DNA of 64,000 nt from Betaproteobacteria bacterium (GTDB lineage Bacteria; Pseudomonadota; Gammaproteobacteria; Burkholderiales; Casimicrobiaceae): the NCBI GenBank assembly GCA_016716425.1, contig JADJWJ010000005.1, positions 1-64,000 on the forward strand, in the 5' to 3' direction. Position numbers and translations under genes: made by a program. Below, piece after piece: positions 59,612-64,000 of the stretch. The notes below the pieces were generated by a model, which saw nothing but the letters and a program-made list of their open reading frames with translations, did no database searches and had not been told where the DNA came from. Numbering within the stretch: position 1 is the first letter of the stretch; each line of letters starts with the position of its first letter.

Positions 59612-60070
59612 TCACGAGGCGCACGCGCCGGCGCCGTCGCCGGTCACGGCGACGCCGACCGAAGGCGGGCGGCCCGGCGCGGCGTCGAGCAGCGATGCAA
59701 CCTGTTCGAGATAGACGGTCCAGTCGCGCAGGCCGTCGATGGCGCCGACGTACCTGCCGTCGGCGAGCATCACCAGCGCCGGCCAGCGGCGGAAGCCGAA
59801 GCGGACGGCGAGTTGCCGCGCTTCGACCGGCAGCGCGACGCCGACGGCGAAGCGGCCGGGAAACGCGCGCGTGAGTTCGGGCACGATCACCGCAAGGTCC
59901 AACGACTCGCGGTAGCGCACCGGATCCTCGAGGAACACGACGAGCGCGCGGCCGGGCCGCGCGAGCCAGCCGTCGCGGTCGTCCGCCGTGACTTCGGCGA
60001 AGCCGTGCTTGTCGAAGAGCCGCGCGATCAGCGGGTAGCGCAACGGGTCCGCGTCGGCAGCGATGGGCAT
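59612..60070 (-). CDS. hoxO: hydrogenase chaperone HoxO/HupG (HyaE family, thioredoxin-like)
   Basis: 152 aa. Thioredoxin-like fold without the CxxC: VVFLEDPVRYRESLDLAVIVPEL, FGFRRWPALVMLADGRYVGAIDGLRDW. Family members guard the small-subunit Tat signal. ATG 60070 chosen; a TTG at 60082 has a better-placed GAGGAG and overlaps the hoxL stop, adding 4 residues. Confidence 0.88.
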   Translation of the reverse strand: MPIAADADPLRYPLIARLFDKHGFAEVTADDRDGWLARPGRALVVFLEDPVRYRESLDLAVIVPELTRAFPGRFAVGVALPVEARQLAVRFGFRRWPALVMLADGRYVGAIDGLRDWTVYLEQVASLLDAAPGRPPSVGVAVTGDGAGACAS

Positions 60071-60078
60071 CGGGATCG

Positions 60079-60378
60079 TCAAGCGGGGTCTCCTCGAAGA
60101 TGGGCGGGAAGGACCGGCTCGCGGTCGGTGAGGTCGGCAAAGCCGGCAGCCGCGTCGCCGGCGAGCACCGCCGCAAGTGCGTCGAGGGCGTCGTTGGTCG
60201 CGGCGGCCTCGTCCGCCGACAGCACGCGCACGGCCGCGCCGCGAAACGCGAGCACCCACGCACCGGGCGCCAGGCGTTCGACCAGCATGCAGTCGAGGTC
60301 GAGCGTCTCGCCGCGGCCCTCGCAGCGCGCGCGCACGCCGTCCACGGTCACGACGCGCATGGGGATGCCGATGCACAC
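60079..60378 (-). CDS. hoxL: HypC-family chaperone HoxL/HupF
   Basis: 99 aa. Start GTG gives (M)CIGIPMRVV with the essential Cys2, so this start is required. Longer at the C-terminus than HypC. It is dedicated to the large subunit HoxG in oxygen-tolerant systems. One nt after the hoxM stop. Confidence 0.9.
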   Translation of the reverse strand: MCIGIPMRVVTVDGVRARCEGRGETLDLDCMLVERLAPGAWVLAFRGAAVRVLSADEAAATNDALDALAAVLAGDAAAGFADLTDREPVLPAHLRGDPA

Positions 60379-60379
60379 G

Positions 60380-61003
60380 TCAGTTGGTCTCGGTCCGGGC
60401 CAGCACGCGCGGGTCGCCGTCGCGCCGGGCCGCCAGCGCATCGGGCCGGCCGGCCTCGTACTCGGAGAGCGCGAGCACGGTGGCGTTCAGGGGCTCGCCG
60501 ACGGCGTCAGGCGCGCGCGGGACGCCGGGATAGCCCCAGGTAGCCAGCTCGGCCGCCGCGAGCGCCACGGCCTCGGGAATGCGGTCGCGCACGGCCGGCC
60601 GCAGGCTGCCGCCGAAGTCGGACAGTTCGACCGGCTGCACGCCGATCGCGACGACCGTCTCCGGCGCGCGGCCGTTCAGCTGCGCCAGCGCCAGCACGTC
60701 GTTGAAGCCAAGCTGGTGCGGCGAGAGCCTGGTGCGTCCCCACGCGGGGACGTCGTCGCCGCGGAGGACGACCAGCGAGCCGGGCGCGAGGCCGAAGTCG
60801 ACCGCGTCGAGCACCAGCACGCGGCGTGCCGACGCGACGTCCTCGTAGAGATTGAGGCCCAGCGTGCCGCCGTCCTTCAGCGCGACGGCGGCGGGAAACG
60901 CGAACGCGGCGTGCAGCGCCTCGACCGCGCGCACGCCGAAGCCCTCGTCCGCCCACAAGAGGTTGCCGATGCCCAGCACGAGAACTTCACACGGGACCGC
61001 CAC
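60380..61003 (-). CDS. hoxM: hydrogenase maturation endopeptidase HoxM/HupD
   Basis: 207 aa. LVLGIGNLLWADEGFGVRAVEAL with the nickel-sensing Glu and Asp, VLDAVDFG, and LSPHQLGFNDVLALA. It removes the C-terminal extension of HoxG after nickel insertion. The GTG start has AGGAG 7 nt upstream, and that AGGAG lies inside a strong hairpin (61010-61036). Confidence 0.93.
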   Translation of the reverse strand: MAVPCEVLVLGIGNLLWADEGFGVRAVEALHAAFAFPAAVALKDGGTLGLNLYEDVASARRVLVLDAVDFGLAPGSLVVLRGDDVPAWGRTRLSPHQLGFNDVLALAQLNGRAPETVVAIGVQPVELSDFGGSLRPAVRDRIPEAVALAAAELATWGYPGVPRAPDAVGEPLNATVLALSEYEAGRPDALAARRDGDPRVLARTETN

Positions 61004-61009
61004 TGCGTT

Positions 61010-61036
61010 CTCCTGTTACCCGTCGGGTTACAGGAG
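61010..61036 (-). promoter_or_regulatory. palindrome/hairpin enclosing the hoxM ribosome-binding site
   Basis: In the hoxM mRNA, CUCCUGUAACCC pairs with GGGUAACAGGAG around a GAC loop, 12 positions with one A-A mismatch. The last AGGAG is the hoxM Shine-Dalgarno, 7 nt from GTG. It could hide the site (translation switch) or, as DNA, serve as a dimeric operator. There is no T-run, so a terminator is unlikely. Confidence 0.6.
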
Positions 61037-61105
61037 CAAGCCTAGCGTGCCGGCGCCGCGGCGTATTGTGCTAGGTCAAGGGCGCCGCAGCCCGCGGCGC
61101 CGCCG

Positions 61106-61435
61106 TCACTTCCGCTGCGCCGCGCGCATCGCGCGGACCGCCTCGTGCATGTCCCAGGCGACCTGCAGGTGCATCCAGAACATCGCGTCGTTGCCGAAGA
61201 ACAGCGCGAGCCGCACCGCGGTGTCCGGCGTGATCGCGCGGCGGCCGTTGACGAGTTCGTTGACGCGCCGGCGCGAGATGCCGAGCGCGCGTGCCAACTC
61301 GGTCTGGTTGATCGCGAGCGGCTTCAAGTACCGGCTCTCGAGGAAGGCGCCCGGACGCGGCGGCTTGCGCGACGGCAGCGCGAGCGCCGCCGGCCGCCGG
61401 GCCCCCGGCGCGCCCCGGAGCGGCGCGGCCGGCAT
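61106..61435 (-). CDS. HigA-type XRE-family DNA-binding protein between hoxZ and hoxM
   Basis: 109 aa. RPGAFLESRYLKPLAINQTELARALGISRRRVNELVNGRRAITPDTAVRLALFFGNDAMFWMHLQVAWDMH split at its HTH is the HigA/VapI-antitoxin fold. The start ATG 61435 is 8 nt after the hoxZ stop, so it is cotranscribed with hydrogenase genes. No HigB toxin gene is adjacent. It is not part of the standard hox operon; a solitary antitoxin or a local regulator, perhaps of the palindrome just downstream. Confidence 0.82.
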   Translation of the reverse strand: MPAAPLRGAPGARRPAALALPSRKPPRPGAFLESRYLKPLAINQTELARALGISRRRVNELVNGRRAITPDTAVRLALFFGNDAMFWMHLQVAWDMHEAVRAMRAAQRK

Positions 61436-61443
61436 GGCAGGGC

Positions 61444-62154
61444 TTAAGGCTTCGGCGCCCGCTTCCACATCCGGATCCCGTTGGTCATCGTGCCGATCAC
61501 CGACTCGCCGCTCATGATGTCCTCGCGGAACACCATGTAGACGTGAATCACCGCGAACAGCAGCAGGTACCACATCGCGAGGTGGTGCCACGTGCGCACC
61601 TCCTGCGGGTCGCCGAACAGCACGAACACCCAGCCCATCACGTTCATCGGCCACGTGCCCCAGCCCCACTGCTGCGCGTACAGCGCGAGGCCCGTGACGA
61701 TGATGAAGAGCGTGCCGAGCGTGTACATCGCGAACATCGCGAGCTGCGCCAGCGGGTTGTGGCCGACCCAGAGGTCCGGCTCCTTCTTCAGGAACAGGTA
61801 GTAGGCCACCTGGTTGAACAGTCCGCGCCACCAGCGGCCGCTCCACACCGGCGGCAGGAAGATCGCGCGCGAGCTGTGGTTGCCCACGAACGCCCAGTAA
61901 ATGCGGACGAGGAAGGCCACCGCGAAGATCATCGCGGCGATGAAGTGGATCATCCGGATCCACGCGAAGAAGTAGCTGAACGTCGCCTCGCCACCGATCG
62001 AAGGCGGCGGGCTGCCGATCAGGTACCCGGTCGCGGCCAGGACCAGCATCGCGACCATCATCACCCAGTGCCAGAGGCGCACCGGCGCCTCGTACACGTA
62101 GATGGGCTCGAGCGGTCCGCTTAAGACCTGGCCCGACACGCGGTCGATGTTCAT
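61444..62154 (-). CDS. hoxZ: hydrogenase cytochrome b subunit HoxZ/HupC
   Basis: 236 aa, four helices. YVYEAPVRLWHWVMMVAMLVLAATGYLIG, RMIHFIAAMIFAVAFLVRIYW and HHLAMWYLLLFAVIHVYMVFREDI carry the histidines of the two hemes b. It passes electrons from the HoxKG dimer to ubiquinone. The ATG is 21 nt after hoxG. Confidence 0.94.
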   Translation of the reverse strand: MNIDRVSGQVLSGPLEPIYVYEAPVRLWHWVMMVAMLVLAATGYLIGSPPPSIGGEATFSYFFAWIRMIHFIAAMIFAVAFLVRIYWAFVGNHSSRAIFLPPVWSGRWWRGLFNQVAYYLFLKKEPDLWVGHNPLAQLAMFAMYTLGTLFIIVTGLALYAQQWGWGTWPMNVMGWVFVLFGDPQEVRTWHHLAMWYLLLFAVIHVYMVFREDIMSGESVIGTMTNGIRMWKRAPKP

Positions 62155-62174
62155 CGAGTGCTCCCGTCCGGTTG

Positions 62175-63968
<1,794 letters not shown>

Positions 63969-63969
63969 G

Positions 63970-64000
63970 TTACTTCTCCGCCTCGCTCACCTTGTCGTTG
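63970..64000 (-). CDS. hoxK: uptake [NiFe]-hydrogenase small subunit, last 9 residues (partial)
   Basis: The frame ending at TAA 63972-63970 reads NDKVSEAEK, 1 nt before the hoxG ATG. Short, but the position and charged tail fit the HoxK/HupS C-terminus. The rest lies beyond the right edge, including the cysteines that would show oxygen tolerance. Confidence 0.7.
   Translation of the reverse strand, partial: NDKVSEAEK

Overview
The window looks like the chromosome of a GC-rich, facultatively anaerobic betaproteobacterium (Rhodocyclales/Burkholderiales type). Reasons: a Thauera-type ATP-dependent benzoyl-CoA reductase cluster, a hydrogenase locus in the gene order of the Cupriavidus membrane-bound hydrogenase, a phasin, and several families of intergenic palindromic repeats. 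No phylogenetic marker such as rRNA is present, so the placement is inferred from gene content.

Region 1 (1-11575) is the anaerobic benzoyl-CoA pathway. korAB and a ferritin-like gene run left. had-oah-dch-bcrC-bcrB-bcrA-bcrD-fdx runs right from a shared divergent promoter. 2-Oxoglutarate:ferredoxin oxidoreductase (KorAB) can supply reduced ferredoxin (Fdx) to benzoyl-CoA reductase (BcrCBAD). Dch, Had and Oah then hydrate, oxidise and hydrolytically open the ring. The promoter carries a perfect FNR-type box and a near-perfect palindrome. bcrB carries a one-base frameshift near codon 45.

Region 2 (11589-28404) is a long leftward run, read in the order padBCD (phenylacetyl-CoA:acceptor oxidoreductase type), hcrC-hcrA-hcrB (4-hydroxybenzoyl-CoA reductase), and four acyl-CoA-modifying enzymes (hydratase, BadH-like SDR, crotonase, acyl-CoA dehydrogenase). 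It ends with a double-GNAT protein, a DUF59 protein and an NnrS-like membrane protein. hcrB is fused in frame, through a Pro/Ala linker, to a benzoate-CoA-ligase-like enzyme. Several junctions hold same-orientation repeats of about 75 bp. Together these enzymes would feed aromatic acids into benzoyl-CoA.

Region 3 (28405-36951) holds a GNAT gene and a cysteine-free Rrf2 regulator divergent from padB, a FabG-like SDR, tRNA-Leu(UAA), and a small lower-GC islet with a BrnT/BrnA-type toxin-antitoxin pair. It continues with small exported proteins, a LuxR-type response regulator, a 7TM hybrid kinase and a phasin. A motif ATTCYGGTA recurs in three promoters of regions 1-3 and may be the Rrf2 operator.

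Region 4 (37116-48150) has a Gfo/Idh/MocA oxidoreductase, a multiheme cytochrome c / cytochrome b / NapC-like module (probable quinol-linked electron transfer), the RegB/RegA redox two-component system, a surface protein with Ig-like repeats, a Gdx/SugE-type transporter and two small cytochromes c.

Region 5 (48280-64000) is a complete membrane-bound [NiFe]-hydrogenase maturation locus read leftward: hoxK(end)-G-Z, an XRE gene, hoxM-L-O-Q-R-T-V, hypA-B-F-C-D-E-X. HypX and HoxO/Q/R/T/V point to an oxygen-tolerant uptake hydrogenase. Overall the window joins anaerobic aromatic degradation with H2 oxidation and redox-responsive control.
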